Positions 24,595 through 34,727 of a DNA stretch of 64,000 bases are shown one piece after another. Position 1 is the stretch's first letter; every line of letters begins with the position of its first letter. A program made the position numbers and the translations under genes. The stretch lies in the NCBI GenBank assembly GCA_963966185.1, contig CAWZYM010000410.1, forward strand, positions 331,001 through 395,000, in the 5' to 3' direction. Under the pieces are notes generated by a model. That model was not told where the DNA came from. It saw only the letters and a list, made by a program, of their open reading frames with translations, and did no database searches. This stretch comes from Rhabditoides inermis (taxonomy: Eukaryota > Nematoda > Chromadorea > Rhabditida > Rhabditidae).

Positions 24595-26040
24595 CCTCAC
24601 CCGTTCACTGCCTTTTCAGATTACAAAAGAGAAACAGATAGCGATAACTGAGAGAAACGATAAGCATGAAATATGATAACGTTCAGCCTATTCTCCGTCT
24701 CCGACCCGTGGATCCATCCCGAAGGGAGAATTACGCGTTGAGGCTGTTGTTCAGCAACGTGAGAGGAGCCGATTCGTTCCGGAAACTTGCGACTGTGAGT
24801 AGACAATATGAATTTCGAAAAAAAACAGTATGTACGTACAATTATCAGTGAAGAAAGGACATAAATTGAAATGGAGAGTATTCGGGAACTAGCGCAAGTA
24901 AGATATCATTGGTTCAGGTGAACGGCCGTGTGTGCTCGACGTTCGCGGAGGCTGCGGCCGAGCTGGACCTGTTGGCGGACGACCTGCAGCTGAGAAAGGC
25001 GCTCAGGGAGGTTGCCTCTTCGGATGTGTCGCCCCGCAGAGTCGCTCGCTTCTTCGTTCTTCTCCTTGTTCATGGAGGACCGAGCAAGGTGAAGTGTTGT
25101 TTTCTATTTCCTTCTTCAGTTTCATTTGCTCTTTAAAGGAACAGTGGCGACCTATTTTCGACTCGTAGTATTATTAAAAATCATATTAACCTAACGCATT
25201 TGCAGTTTTTGCGAAAGAACGACGATTCTGCGTTATTTTCGATTCTGCAACTGCCAAGAATGCAGTTCAAAATTTGAATTTCCCGCCAACACTTCACTGG
25301 AAAAATTTGGGTCGGAGACGTAACCGCAAATGAACTACGGACTGTCACTTGCTTCATGGCTCAGTGCATGCGCGCTGCGTTGTGACCCTAATCTTCGCGG
25401 GTTCGATTCTTGTCACTGCCAACTGTTTTGTTTGTGTGAAAATGAGGAGTTGTGGCAGGTCGTAGCAGAAATAAGTCGCCACTGTGCCTTTAACTTGATA
25501 GTGATGGGTACGGTCATATTACGGTAATTTACAGTGATCCGTTAATTTACAGTAATCCGTTAGACGTTCTCGTTTTAGAACATATGAGTGAATTGAAAAT
25601 CACTCTCTTTCTCTCTCTCTCATTCGATCGATTGATATCAGTTGATTTCTATCATGGATGTTTGTGTTGCAGGATGTTCCACTCGAGATGTTGGAGGAGA
25701 ATGCGGATGCGATGTTTCTGCACAGAGTTAAGACGGACAGGCAGAGGGCCAGGCAGATGAACATTCTCCTCGCTGCTCTTGAGGTACATACTTTGTATAG
25801 TTTGTTTGGAATTGCATTGAACTGTTTGAGACTATGCTGGCAAGACACGACTGCTCGTTGGAGCAGTTCGGACTGCCGGCTGCAGACTGGACACTGCTGG
25901 ACAAGACGGCACAGGACGAGGAGGACTTCATCGACGATCTCGTGGTCGAGAAGGGAAAGACTGTGCAGCAACTGGCCAAGGAGACCAGGGTGAGAGAGAG
26001 ATAAAAACAGAGAGAGAAATGAAGAGAAAGGGGAAAGAGG

Positions 26041-26092
<52 letters not shown>

Positions 26093-26708
26093 GAGAGGGG
26101 TGAAAGACTCCCCCTCTAAGTGAGAAAGAGAGACAGAAAGGGAAGGTAGACAAAGACTGCATGAGATTAGTACTTTACAGGATATGCTCAATTCCGAGCA
26201 GATGACCATCTTCAACCGCATTATGAACATTATTCGAGAGGACGAAGAGGAGATGGATCGGGAGGAAAGTGAGTTTTGCTTATTGTTCGATATCTTTATA
26301 AACATATACATAATCTAAAAAGTAGCCAAGAAAATGAAAGTACTTGATTTCTAGACGATCAATGTTTTGTTAAGGTGCTTGGAAGCCGCAGATCGTATTG
26401 GGTTCCGGCGGATGCGGCAAGACTACGCTGCTCCGAGCTATCTACTTCGCTGTCCTAGATGAAGGAAAGAAGGTGCGTCTCTTTGTCTCTCTCAATCATC
26501 TCGCTCAATCTCACCTCAATCAAATTCTTATAGGCCACTTGTCTGGCATACACGGGATGTGCAGCTCATCTCCTTCCGGAGGGCCGGACTCTGCACCGTC
26601 ATTTCTGGATTAACTCGAAGGCGAATGGAGAGCTGTACTCCAAGATCACTGGCTGGAGTGGAAAGGAAAAAGAGCTCATCGAGGTAAACAAAATTATTAG
26701 ATTATCAG

Positions 26709-26740
<32 letters not shown>

Positions 26741-27626
26741 ATGTTTGCAGACAGAGCTGTTCGTCATTGACGAGATGTCAATGCTCGACTGCGAGATCAT
26801 CGACCTGCTTGACCAGCTTCTCCGGAAGGCTACTGGAATCGACGTATTCTTCGGTGGCAAAAAGGTCATTCTGGTCGGAGACTTTCGCCAGGTGAGAAAA
26901 GAGAGTTATCGTTACGAGAGTTAGTTATCAGTGTTATTGAAATTACCATATATACCGATGGTATCACCTGGTTTTCGATCAACAGCAGAAAGAGATTATC
27001 GACTATCGATTTTCGACTGTCTAGCTGATTATCGATATTCGATCACCACTGACCTACATGTATTGTTGACTCTGACGGTACTTGGATAATAAACGGGTAC
27101 GTGAATCTGCGGAATACAATAGTTGTATACGGTACTTTTACGGCCATACAGGTATACGTTACTCTGAATTTTGCTGTACTTGGAGTGCGGATATACAATA
27201 CTTGGTTGGTGTATTTGGTACTTGGTATACGGTACGGATTTATTGCACTACTTGGGTATGTGTTATTTGGAATTTGTGTATACGGTACTTGTGTTGATAG
27301 TATATCCGGAGCGATTATCAACCAAATGTTGTTTAAATTGGCTTTTTTGAACCCACAAACTTAAAAAAACCAGTAGTTTGGAATATTTGTTTCGTGTCAT
27401 ATTCTTTGTATTAAGAAACTGGTTATACTTAGACGCTGCCAATCATCAAGGATCTCGAAGGAGACCAGGTGCTGGTCGAGTCTCTCATCAACCACCCGAT
27501 GTGGGATGAGGCGGAGAAGACCATCCTGGAGAAGAACATGCGAGCAGCGGACGACGAGGACTACGCGGCACTCATCAAGCAGATCGGCGATGGAGTCGAC
27601 ACCCGAGACGGCACTGTGCAAGTGAG

Positions 27627-27664
<38 letters not shown>

Positions 27665-27924
27665 CAGAGAGAGAGAGAGAGAGAGCGAGCGAGAGAGAGA
27701 GAGAGAGCGAGAGAGAGAGAGAAAGAGAGAGAGCGAGAGAGAGAAAGAGAGAGAGAGGGGAGAGGGGGAGAAGAGAAAGAGGGAGGAGAGAGGGAGAGAG
27801 TGAGGAGAGAGGGAGGGAGAGTGAGAGAGTGAGGAGAGAGAGAGAGTGAGTGAGGTGAGTGAGAAGAGAGAGAGAGAGAGAGAGATAGATAGAGAATAAG
27901 TGAGTGAGGAGAGAGTAAGTGAGT

Positions 27925-27963
<39 letters not shown>

Positions 27964-29443
27964 GGAGAGTGAGTGAGGAGAGTGAGTGAGGAGAGAGAGG
28001 TGTGTTCGCAGTGAAAGTGAGTGAGGAGAGAGTAAGTGAGTGAGGAGAGAGCGTGAGTGAGGAGAAAAAGAAAGAGAGTGAGAGAGGGGGGAAGAAAGAG
28101 GGAAGACAGAAAGGACGTAAGGTATTTTCAGGTGTGTTCGGAGTGCTTCCCTGTGTTCCTCCCGTCTCCGCAAGATGTCGTCGACTGGACGTTTGATGAG
28201 ATGGAGGTGGAGGAGAAGAGGGTGAACAGCTGCATTCTCGCCTTGACCAACGACCACGTGGAACAGTACAACCAGATGGTAAGTAGATACTTGCTTCTGT
28301 GTGATCATTTCTTTGTTGCCAGGTGCTGGAGAGGATGCCGAAAATCGAGAGTGTGGGAAGCTACTCGGAACACACCTACCTGTCGATTGACTCGCCGGAC
28401 TCGACGGGAGGACTGCAGCTGGCTCCGGAGGACTGTCACAGGCAGTGCCCTACCGGAATGCCTCCCCACATTCTCCACCTCAAGGTATCTGATGACAACA
28501 GGTTGAATGACTTCTTTTTCTTTTCGCTCGGTGCGACCTGCATGTTGATCAAGAACGTAGATGTGCGTCGAGGATTGACCAACGGCACGCGGATCATCAT
28601 TCGCAAGATGGTGAGATCATTCAATATATTCTTAACTTTTCTGCTTTCAGAGGGAACACTCACTGGTCGTGCAGAGGATCAACGAGGGAAACGAGGAGGA
28701 GTTCGAATTGAGCAAGTGAGTGGAGAAAAGGGGGAGAGTGAGAGAGAGAGAAGGGAGAAAAGAGGGAGAGAGAGAGAGAGGGTGGGGGAGGAGTCGATGA
28801 TTCCAGGATGCTGCTCCAGCACTCGGAAACGGGCAAGGCGCTCTTCTCGAGATTTCAATTTCCGATCCGGGTGGCATACGCTATGACCATCAATAAAGCT
28901 CAGGGAGCCACTCTGGGCAAGGTGAGCCCTTATCACGAGACATAACAGTTTGTTTTCTTGTAGGTGGGTCTGATCCTCACCAACCCGGTCTTCAGCCATG
29001 GCCAGTTGTTTGTGGCATTAAGCAGGGTGCGCGATCGGAAGTCGATCCGGGTCTTCACATCCATGCAGGTGAAGAAAGACGAGAGAGGCGAGAAAAATGG
29101 ATGAGAAGGAGAAAGAGATGACAAATTCCAGTCTGTTCCGGCACACAAGGAGTGTCGCCACGGTCACCGCGCGCCGCTCTGTCAGATGCGCAACATCGTG
29201 TACCCGAAGGCAATCGAGGTAATGTTGGGTGAGGGTGAGGAGGGCGTGAGGATGGGAGGAGACGAGAGCGAGGACGGGATGGAGGAGGGCGGAGACGCCG
29301 GAGAGGGAGAGCGCGAGGCGCAGGCGATGGAGATGGACGAGTCCGGAGACGAGGACATGGACAGTGAGGGGGAGGGGGAGACGGAGGGGGAGAGTGAGTA
29401 TGAGAGGGAACTCGAGATGGAGATTGAGAGAGAGTTCGAATAG
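14298..29443 (+). CDS. Helitron transposase: C48-like peptidase + Rep + helicase
   Basis: A spliced gene of several dozen small exons. ATG at 14,298; the first exons are 14,298-14,387, 14,430-14,540 and 14,782-14,862, and TAG is at 29,441-29,443. In order it encodes a basic start, two Ulp1/C48-like domains, a basic linker (about 17,090-17,520, KRKKK), a CxxC...CC zinc region, the Helitron N-terminal domain, an acidic linker, the HUH Rep nuclease, a Pif1-like helicase and an acidic tail. Rep plus helicase in one protein defines Helitrons. All key motifs are intact and no internal stops were seen in chosen exons, so it may be active or recently active. Introns are 40 bases to about 0.6 kb and many hold (GA)n tracts, one a MITE. 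The peptidase part could instead be a separate upstream gene, with the break near 17,520-17,640. Exon edges are hand-called. Confidence 0.85.
14782..15480 (+). other. First C48/Ulp1-like domain, probably inactive
   Basis: Exons 14,782-14,862, about 14,908-14,985, about 15,030-15,130, 15,173-15,240 and 15,291-15,389 encode a fold-like pattern parallel to the second domain: SFNYVIIVDPTYG, then EPTTDTGCASLRALGALIAF. The cysteine (codon 15,179-15,181) is in the expected place. However, the histidine position is asparagine (14,924-14,926), and no matching aspartate or glutamine is obvious. I read it as a degenerate duplicate of the downstream peptidase domain, perhaps kept for binding. Assignment rests on alignment by eye to domain two. 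Confidence 0.45.
15958..16870 (+). other. Second C48/Ulp1-like cysteine peptidase domain
   Basis: The exon series starting at 15,958 encodes the Ulp1/SENP-type arrangement. NNHFILIS gives the histidine (codon 16,221-16,223), RIRWLDS the aspartate (16,309-16,311), DCQTEGWSCGFRAF the glutamine (16,594-16,596) and the nucleophile cysteine (16,659-16,661). The order H-D-Q-C and the Q-(5)-C spacing match the family, whose members cut isopeptide or peptide bonds of ubiquitin-like proteins. C48 domains are known passengers in several transposon classes. Role here (processing the polyprotein, or removing SUMO from host factors) is inference. Confidence 0.75.
16358..16455 (+). repeat. (CT)n tract inside a Helitron-gene intron
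   Basis: CT dinucleotides fill the intron between the aspartate and glutamine exons of the peptidase domain. Most other introns carry GA on this strand instead. Confidence 0.9.
17930..19425 (+). other. Helitron N-terminal zinc and Helitron-like-N domains
   Basis: CEYCGARYLRGES...CC (codons from 18,000) is the zinc-binding signature that opens most Helitron proteins. Following exons carry FASTNRSE, GQIWSGTGQYPE, FKYNPLAMLYKQ and LEPLTYPLIHTMAEHGYD, equivalent to the 'DPLAYPLLFPxGExGW' segment of the family. An acidic, low-complexity linker (19,530-20,580) follows, its introns packed with GA and AP-1-containing repeats. Confidence 0.8.
19745..20400 (+). repeat. Intronic minisatellite with TGACTCA in each unit
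   Basis: About four units of 130-175 bp. Each joins a GA tract to GATTGACTCACACAGCATAT, GCACATTGAT and a segment containing ATAAGCGTTTTGTTATCAGG. Starts of the unique part are near 19,846, 19,996, 20,172 and 20,341. The unit is contained in one intron of the Helitron gene. Confidence 0.85.
21035..23364 (+). other. HUH Rep nuclease domain
   Basis: Exons encode MSMREYASFLLRT, then GSPDLFVTFTCNPVWGEI, LLPGQKWCDAPDLVNR and FQARGMPHVHCLITLE. The HUH histidines are codons 22,179-22,181 and 22,185-22,187. Then come DKYVRASIP and MVHKPCSK, and the tyrosine motif CKYMYKYLFKG (tyrosine codons at 23,341, 23,347 and 23,353). Helitron Rep proteins use two tyrosines in YxxxY spacing to nick and join single strands; the pair at 23,341 and 23,353 fits. 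All catalytic residues are present. Confidence 0.9.
22797..23202 (+). repeat. Intronic minisatellite of CCGTATAC units
   Basis: Irregular tandem copies of ACCGTATACCGTATACCCAA and ACTCAAGTACCGTATACC, in the intron between the RepN and tyrosine exons. GTATAC and its neighbours are self-complementary, so the tract can fold. An open frame through it is an artefact. Confidence 0.85.
24455..24592 (+). repeat. (GA)n intronic microsatellite
   Basis: Almost pure AG tract in an intron of the Helitron gene, beginning close to the 5' splice site. Similar tracts lie at 18,140-18,280, 21,540-21,635, 21,803-21,845, 22,460-22,500, 23,585-23,620 and 26,705-26,740. Confidence 0.9.
25136..25490 (+). mobile_element. 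MITE with tRNA-like core, copy 3
   Basis: A 355-bp full-length copy: left terminus AAGGAACAGTGGCGAC, right terminus GTCGCCACTGTGCCTT, internal A box TGGCTCAGTGC and B box GGGTTCGATTC. It sits wholly within the Helitron-gene intron between about 25,089 and 25,673 in the gene's orientation, so it does not disturb coding. Confidence 0.8.
26035..26100 (+). repeat. (GA)n intronic microsatellite
   Basis: AG tract following GTGAGAGAGAG at a 5' splice site (donor about 25,990). Confidence 0.9.
27050..27300 (-). repeat. Degenerate GTATACGGTACTT repeat in an intron
   Basis: Scattered GTATACGGTAC and TACTTGG motifs, the reverse complement of the 22,797-23,202 minisatellite unit. It lies within the intron that splits helicase motif III. 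Confidence 0.6.
27615..28115 (+). repeat. Long (GA)n/GAGTGAG intronic tract
   Basis: About 500 bases of GA-rich DNA with nested GTGAGTGAGGAGAGA repeats, filling the intron before the VCSECFPVF exon. Confidence 0.9.
29220..29443 (+). other. Acidic C-terminal tail of the Helitron protein
   Basis: About 70 residues rich in Glu, Asp and Gly (GDESEDGMEEGGDAGEGE and similar) up to the stop. Low complexity, no domain. It resembles in character, but not clearly in sequence, the acidic exon at 30,372-30,490. Confidence 0.7.
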
Positions 29444-30060
29444 ACTGTTCTGTTGACTCATGATACTATTGCGAGTTTCATTTGATGTCCAGGAATCTGT
29501 CTGTATTTTGAACCAAATTGTTCCTTGTTGTTCTCATTTGTACATAGATTCACGTATCTCGTTGTTGTTATTCATATTGTACATTGATTGTTTTCACTAT
29601 TCATCACTATTGTAGACTAATGCAGATATGCAGGATGGTCACATTATCATAAAAATTTGAAGATAAATGTATATAACATATTGAATTATTTGTACATTAC
29701 ACATACGTCATTGTTTTGTTTATTTGTTCTGTTTATTTTTCTCTTTTTTTACAGATTGTTTTCACTGTATCTCAGGATGCAATATACATATTTGGTGTCT
29801 GTGTCTCAACTACACCAGTACTCACTACCACGACGGTTGCCATTACTCCCTTCTCTTTCGTCTCACACGCAATCTTTTCTCATCGCACAAGAAGAAGACG
29901 ATACAAATCAGAAAAAAGTGGGAGAAGAGGGGAGGGGCGGAAAGAGAGAGATAGAAAGAAAGAGATAGATAGATAGAGAGAGAGACTGTTTCTCAACTAC
30001 ACCAGTACTCACTACATACCACGACAGTTGCCATTTCTCATTCCTCCTTCTCTTATCCCA
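29444..30060 (+). other. 3' flank of the Helitron gene with minisatellite remnants
   Basis: AT-rich to 29,790, then about two degenerate units of the GTGTCTCAACTACACCAGTA minisatellite also found at 47,930-48,305 and, inverted, at 63,017-64,000. No Helitron-type terminal hairpin plus CTRR was recognised directly after the gene. Confidence 0.5.
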
Positions 30061-30108
30061 TGTTCCAACGGGGGGAGGAAGGGAGGGAGGAAGGGAGAGA
30101 GGGAGGGA

Positions 30109-30163
<55 letters not shown>

Positions 30164-30207
30164 CGAGAAAGAGAGAGAAGGAGAGAGAAACAGAAAAACA
30201 GAGAAAC

Positions 30208-30288
<81 letters not shown>

Positions 30289-30292
30289 AGAG
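30061..30292 (+). repeat. (GA)n microsatellite
   Basis: GGGAGG repeats grading into pure AG and GAAAGA tracts. Confidence 0.95.
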
Positions 30293-30371
30293 GGAATGCC
30301 AAGGCCGTCCATGCAATGCTATCCCTACTCCTCAAAGGAGCTTTGAAGACTGAGAATAGAGGAGATGGCAG

Positions 30372-30490
30372 ACGTAAACCTGGAGGAGGAGGCAGATGAC
30401 GGATTCGAGCCGATGGATGTCGAAGAGACCGGAGTGGGAGTCCAGAATGTGCGCACTGTGCACTCCGAGGAGACAGAGATCGAGGAGTAG
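30372..30490 (+). CDS. Acidic terminal exon, copy 2
   Basis: 119-nt homologue of 1,953-2,071, again after an AG acceptor and ending in TAG. Core residues are EADDGFEPMDVEE and NVRTV. An in-frame ATG at 30,365 just upstream would give a 41-residue ORF, but the CAG in both copies suggests a splice acceptor. The following 3' flank (AATAAA at 30,582-30,587) is also shared. Parent gene not identified; function unknown. Confidence 0.45.
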
Positions 30491-30695
30491 ACAAGCAGAA
30501 AATTGACTCAGTTGTCTACTGTTCTTCACAAGTTATTTTTTGTAATTGTTAATACCATACATTGAACTGGTTTGTTTTTCAAATAAATAAATATTTATGT
30601 TTTCTCTTATTGATATAAATTCTCACATTCAGAACAAAATCATTACACGTAAAGACACTTGAGATTCACTCAGTTCAATCTAGTGGGGCACGCGC
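30491..30695 (+). repeat. 3' flank with CTAGTGGGG motif, copy 2
   Basis: Repeats 2,072-2,265, ending in TCAATCTAGTGGGGCACGCG (CTAG at 30,680-30,683). Followed by GA-rich DNA at 30,720-30,850. Confidence 0.6.
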
Positions 30696-30877
30696 TCGCG
30701 AAAAGAAAAAGAGAAAGAGAATGAGGGAGAGAGAGAGAGAGAGGGAGAAAGAGTGAGAGAGAGAAAGAGAGAAAGAGAGAAAGAGAGAAAGAGAGAAAGA
30801 GAGAAAGAGAGAAAGAGAGAGAGAGATGCAGGGAGAGAGAGGGGGGAGGTAGAGAGAGATTCCGCTTCAGAAGACGT

Positions 30878-31290
30878 ATGGACTTGTGCGCGAAGGACAG
30901 ACCGTACTACTCACTCAGTGAGAAGACCGGCCGCCCGCTTTATTCCTGGCCTCTTCTCGTCGAATACATTCATTCCGAAAAGAAAAGACTGCTATCGCAT
31001 TGCAGGAAACTACGTAAATTGTTATGTTACACATTAATTCACTCATCGCAGTATGTACTTAATCATTCTGATCGCTCTTGTCAATAGGAATTTAATGTAT
31101 GCATTTCAGTCCCTTGATGGACCCACTCTGTTACGTGCTCATCTACGTGCTCGGAGAGCTCGGAAGCAAGCCTCACTCCAAAGATCTCATGCCAATACTC
31201 GCTTCACTGTCCGACAAGAGACTGGGAATGAAACAGATTGAGTCATCACTGTCCTTTGTTAGACACAATGTGCATCATCCCATCACATAA
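30878..31290 (+). CDS. Unassigned short coding-like segments
   Basis: Two open segments with ordinary amino-acid composition. 30,878-31,013 starts MDLCAKDRPYYSLSEKTGRP, followed by a possible GTAAAT donor. 31,099-31,290 contains CYVLIYVLGELGSK and ends NVHHPIT before TAA. Their phases do not join through the obvious splice sites. The start of the first is shared with a shorter decayed copy at 2,525 (MDVRAK then stop). No family recognised; possibly a captured or decayed gene. A further open segment at 31,510-31,754 is equally unplaced. Confidence 0.25.
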
Positions 31291-31384
31291 TATGCAAATG
31301 TTCAGAGCACTATGTGGTAAGACATCACTCATGACGAAGAAGATCCACCGATTGAGCCGCCGACACTTTCCACATTAATGTGAG

Positions 31385-31439
<55 letters not shown>

Positions 31440-31500
31440 TTCTCTCTTTCTCTCTTTCTCTCTTTCTCTCTCTCTCTCTCTTTCTCTTTCTCTCTCTCCT
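31385..31500 (+). repeat. (CT)n microsatellite
   Basis: CT dinucleotide and TTTCTCTC repeats; a second pure CT tract lies at 32,000-32,058. Confidence 0.95.
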
Positions 31501-31997
31501 AATCTGACGATGAAAGGATTCGGAGAAGCACTCAAATATGACTGGAGTTTCAGCAGATATTCGGGGGTTCTCCAATACATATCACTCGTTTTTCATGTGT
31601 TCAATCGAGCCCTCGCTTCATACTTTCCTCATGTTGCGCCCTGCACCCAGTTGAACTTGTTGATCACAGGACTGCGCGATGACTCACCCTCTGCTCGTCT
31701 GTGTCTCTCCTCTCAGAGTACACATGCCCGCGCAGTCTCGTTTTTGCACTCGTGAGGATGTTGACGCTATTCGCACCCTAGATGATTGCAATCATTTGCC
31801 ATTGTGCGACAGCTTTCATGAAAACAGAAACTGAATTTAATACAAATCGTTATTATTAAATCTCTTTGATCCCCTTTCTCTCTGTTTGAGACATTTCTGT
31901 ACATCATTACTTCATTAAAAAGTTCATTCAAGATCAGATCGCTTTACATATTATTACTTTTCTAACGCATTTCTCATTGATGTTCACTGCTTGACCT

Positions 31998-32060
<63 letters not shown>

Positions 32061-32237
32061 TTCTCTATCTTCTCCTTTTCTTCTCACTTTCACGATCATG
32101 ATATATACTTTCACGATCACAATCATATTCTACATTTTTTTTTATATTCGCTTGATGTTCCTACGCGAAATGTCAATGACGCTGATAATGAAGATGATTG
32201 TTCAGTCGGCTTCTGCATTCAACTTAATATATACACC

Positions 32238-33024
32238 ATGGATTCTCCGCTGACTCATTCCCATCTGATCGAAGAAGGAGCTGCAGGCTTGTGAGTAATC
32301 GTCTTTCTATACTCAGTTTCTACATCTACTCTAATGATTGTCTCATACGCACGTATATCGCGAAAATGAATTTTTCCTTATAATTAGATCAGTCAGAGCT
32401 CCCAAAACTTTCCTACCACGTTTTATTGTGATTATGCACACTTTAGACTTTAATTTCACATTGTATATGTTTCCCTAATGACACTCCACTATGCAGATCA
32501 TACGTTTTTTTCAAATCGCTTTCTCGAACAATTGCAAACAAACAAACTTACATACATAGACAATAACACATAGATGTGACATATAGGTAACACGTTACAG
32601 CCCGCTGGTTCTGGTAGTTCGTGGTCGGAAAGTGCTGGGAGACACAGAGGTGTTCGTGGCGGAGTGCAGCGACGGCACCGTGATGACGATCTACAACAAC
32701 TCTCAGGCTCCTCTTCAGCTCACCGAAAACAATGTGAGACAATTTCTATGTAAAGAAAATGGACTGTAGATATGAAATAGATCTGTAAACACATAAATCA
32801 TAGTCGGCAATTGTGATAAGCTCACTTTTCAGGTAGTCGAAATCTCTTCCTATGCAATTCATTCCACGCATGACCGCTCGGGCGGCATCACTGGGACATA
32901 CATCTCGTGTCTGGGGGCTGTGAACGTGCTGCGCGACGCCGACCCTCTCGTCTTCGACACTCTCACTCTCTGTTCGGCTGATACTCTCACTCACCGGTAC
33001 GTATGCAGATTTCAATACATCGAA

Positions 33025-33097
<73 letters not shown>

Positions 33098-34727
33098 AGG
33101 GAGAGTGACATTTTACTTTTTGTTTCCAGCACGGTCGTTCTTCGCTGTGTCCGCATCGCGGAGCAGATCCCTGAGGGGCAAAACTACGTGAGTTATGCTT
33201 TCGTCCTTTCTTTTATTTCTTCCTTATTACTGCTTTTCTTTTTTTTTGATCTGTTTAACTTCTACCGATTTCCCTTCATTTTCCCTTGTATACCTACATT
33301 TCCCTTTTAGATCACTCCTGTTATGTTCGAAGATAAGCTGAGCACTCCGATCCAGATCAAGTTCGGCACAGAAAACATCGACGATCTGTGGGGCATTGAG
33401 CCCGGAAAGGTCAGTTACAGCACAGTATCATTATTTCAAACCCACGTTTGTAAAAGTAAACTGTGTGGGAGATTCCCAATTTTGCAATAATGAGCCCGTA
33501 TGTGGCGAACCGTGCAGTTCACTTTCACAGCAAACTTTTACCAACTTATCACCTTGGTACGAAAACGCGCTTGGGAAGGGATTTGAACCCCCGACCCACC
33601 GAGTATTGCGAACATTGCTAACCACTACTATTTTCAGCGTATTTCGATTATAAATTCTATATCTATTGGTATCCGTATTCGTTTATACATGGTATATTTA
33701 TTCTTGAAATTATCATTTCCAAATAAGACTTAGTCATTTTTGATATTGTTGAGATGAATCGAATAGATCACATATGTTTCAGACGTATGTGATCTATTCG
33801 ATTCGGATCACTTCTTTCCATGGACAATGGAATGGGTTTTACTCACGTGGGACGATCATCAAAGAGGTGAACGTACCCGATCAGGAACCCGTGGTGTGGA
33901 AGAAGATCCAAGCGATTCGACAGAACGAATACGGAAGTACGTTGTTTGGTCGTGAGTAAAATGACATGATTTTGTAGTGATCAGGGCGTGCGTGGTTCTC
34001 TCGGCTCCTCTCCATGGAGCCGGTGATACAATGGCTATGCGAGTTGCCGATTCGAGTGAGTCAGCTGTTTAGTTTTCTAAATTATTAATTTCTATTTTTG
34101 AGGTGGTGACCAAGTAATTGCTACCTACGCCTCCTCCAACAGTGCTGTCCCCGTCATCTCGGCGCACGACAAGGTCACGCTCACTGGAACTGCATACAAA
34201 GACGGAGAGTTCAATCACTTTGGTTATTTCTGTCGCTCTCATGTTTCACTTCTTTATGAGAGAGGGGAGGGAAAAGGAGAAAGAGAAAGAGAGAGAGAGA
34301 GAGAGTTTCATAAATTGAGGAAGAGCCAAAATATTTTCTTGGTTTAAGTAGATTATAATGTCAACAATGTATATTAAAAGTAGTTTCAAAAATACGTGTT
34401 TTTCTGTTTATTTCGTGTTACTGTACAGTGTACATACTTACAATACATACATACATGCAAATAATAGAAAAAAGGAAAATAGAAAGATGCAAAGAATAGA
34501 ACAAAAAGTGTCCTGGAAAAGTACATATCATCAATGACGCGACAACGCTGACTTTGAGATACACTACTTTTGTGTTCGATAATATTTCGAGTTATCATTA
34601 ATTTTTTGATGAGATGTTTGTTTCAGGTACTTTTCTGAAGGTGCGCGTGCAGGCCATCAAGATCGCAGCGCACAACGTGGACGGCCCGGAAGACGCTTCG
34701 CCGAAGAAGCTACGTCGCCTCTCCTGA
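32238..34727 (+). CDS. RPA-like multi-OB-fold ssDNA-binding protein
   Basis: Nine exons: join(32238..32290, 32601..32733, 32833..32996, 33130..33187, 33311..33409, 33783..33936, 33978..34055, 34103..34222, 34627..34727). They total 960 nt, 319 residues, with all junctions GT-AG and in frame. The protein has three OB-fold-like units: about residues 18-120, 121-220 (TPIQIKFG, YVIYSIRITSF) and 221-319. This is the layout of RPA large-subunit DNA-binding domains. The zinc cysteines of a classical RPA70 DBD-C were not found. The last unit is homologous to the partial copy at 407-991. Replication protein A-like ORFs accompany Rep-helicase in some Helitrons, where they may coat the displaced strand. 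Poly(A) signal AATAAA at 35,193-35,198. It could alternatively be a host telomere or RPA-type protein. Confidence 0.7.
33440..33645 (-). mobile_element. tRNA-like SINE within an RPA-gene intron
   Basis: Read on the minus strand, TAGTGGTTAGCAATG resembles an A box and GGGGGTTCAAATCCC (33,577-33,591) a B box, in the intron before the sixth exon. Boundaries are uncertain and no poly(A) tail or target duplication is clear. Confidence 0.5.

Larger units (their letters stand above)
24690..29100 (+). other. Pif1/RecD-like SF1B helicase domain
   Basis: After a Rep-to-helicase bridge (LRLLFSNVRGADSF, TFAEAAAELDLLADD) the motifs appear in order. Walker A is GSGGCGKTTL (from 26,401), Walker B VIDEMSML (26,763), motif III VILVGDFRQ-TLPI (split by an intron, 26,869 and 27,433), motif V YAMTINKAQGATL (about 28,878) and motif VI FVALSRVRDRKSIRVF (about 29,005). 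This is the 5'-to-3' helicase that unwinds the Helitron during rolling-circle replication. No motif is broken. The Walker A has GGC where most Helitrons have AGT or AGS. Confidence 0.9.
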
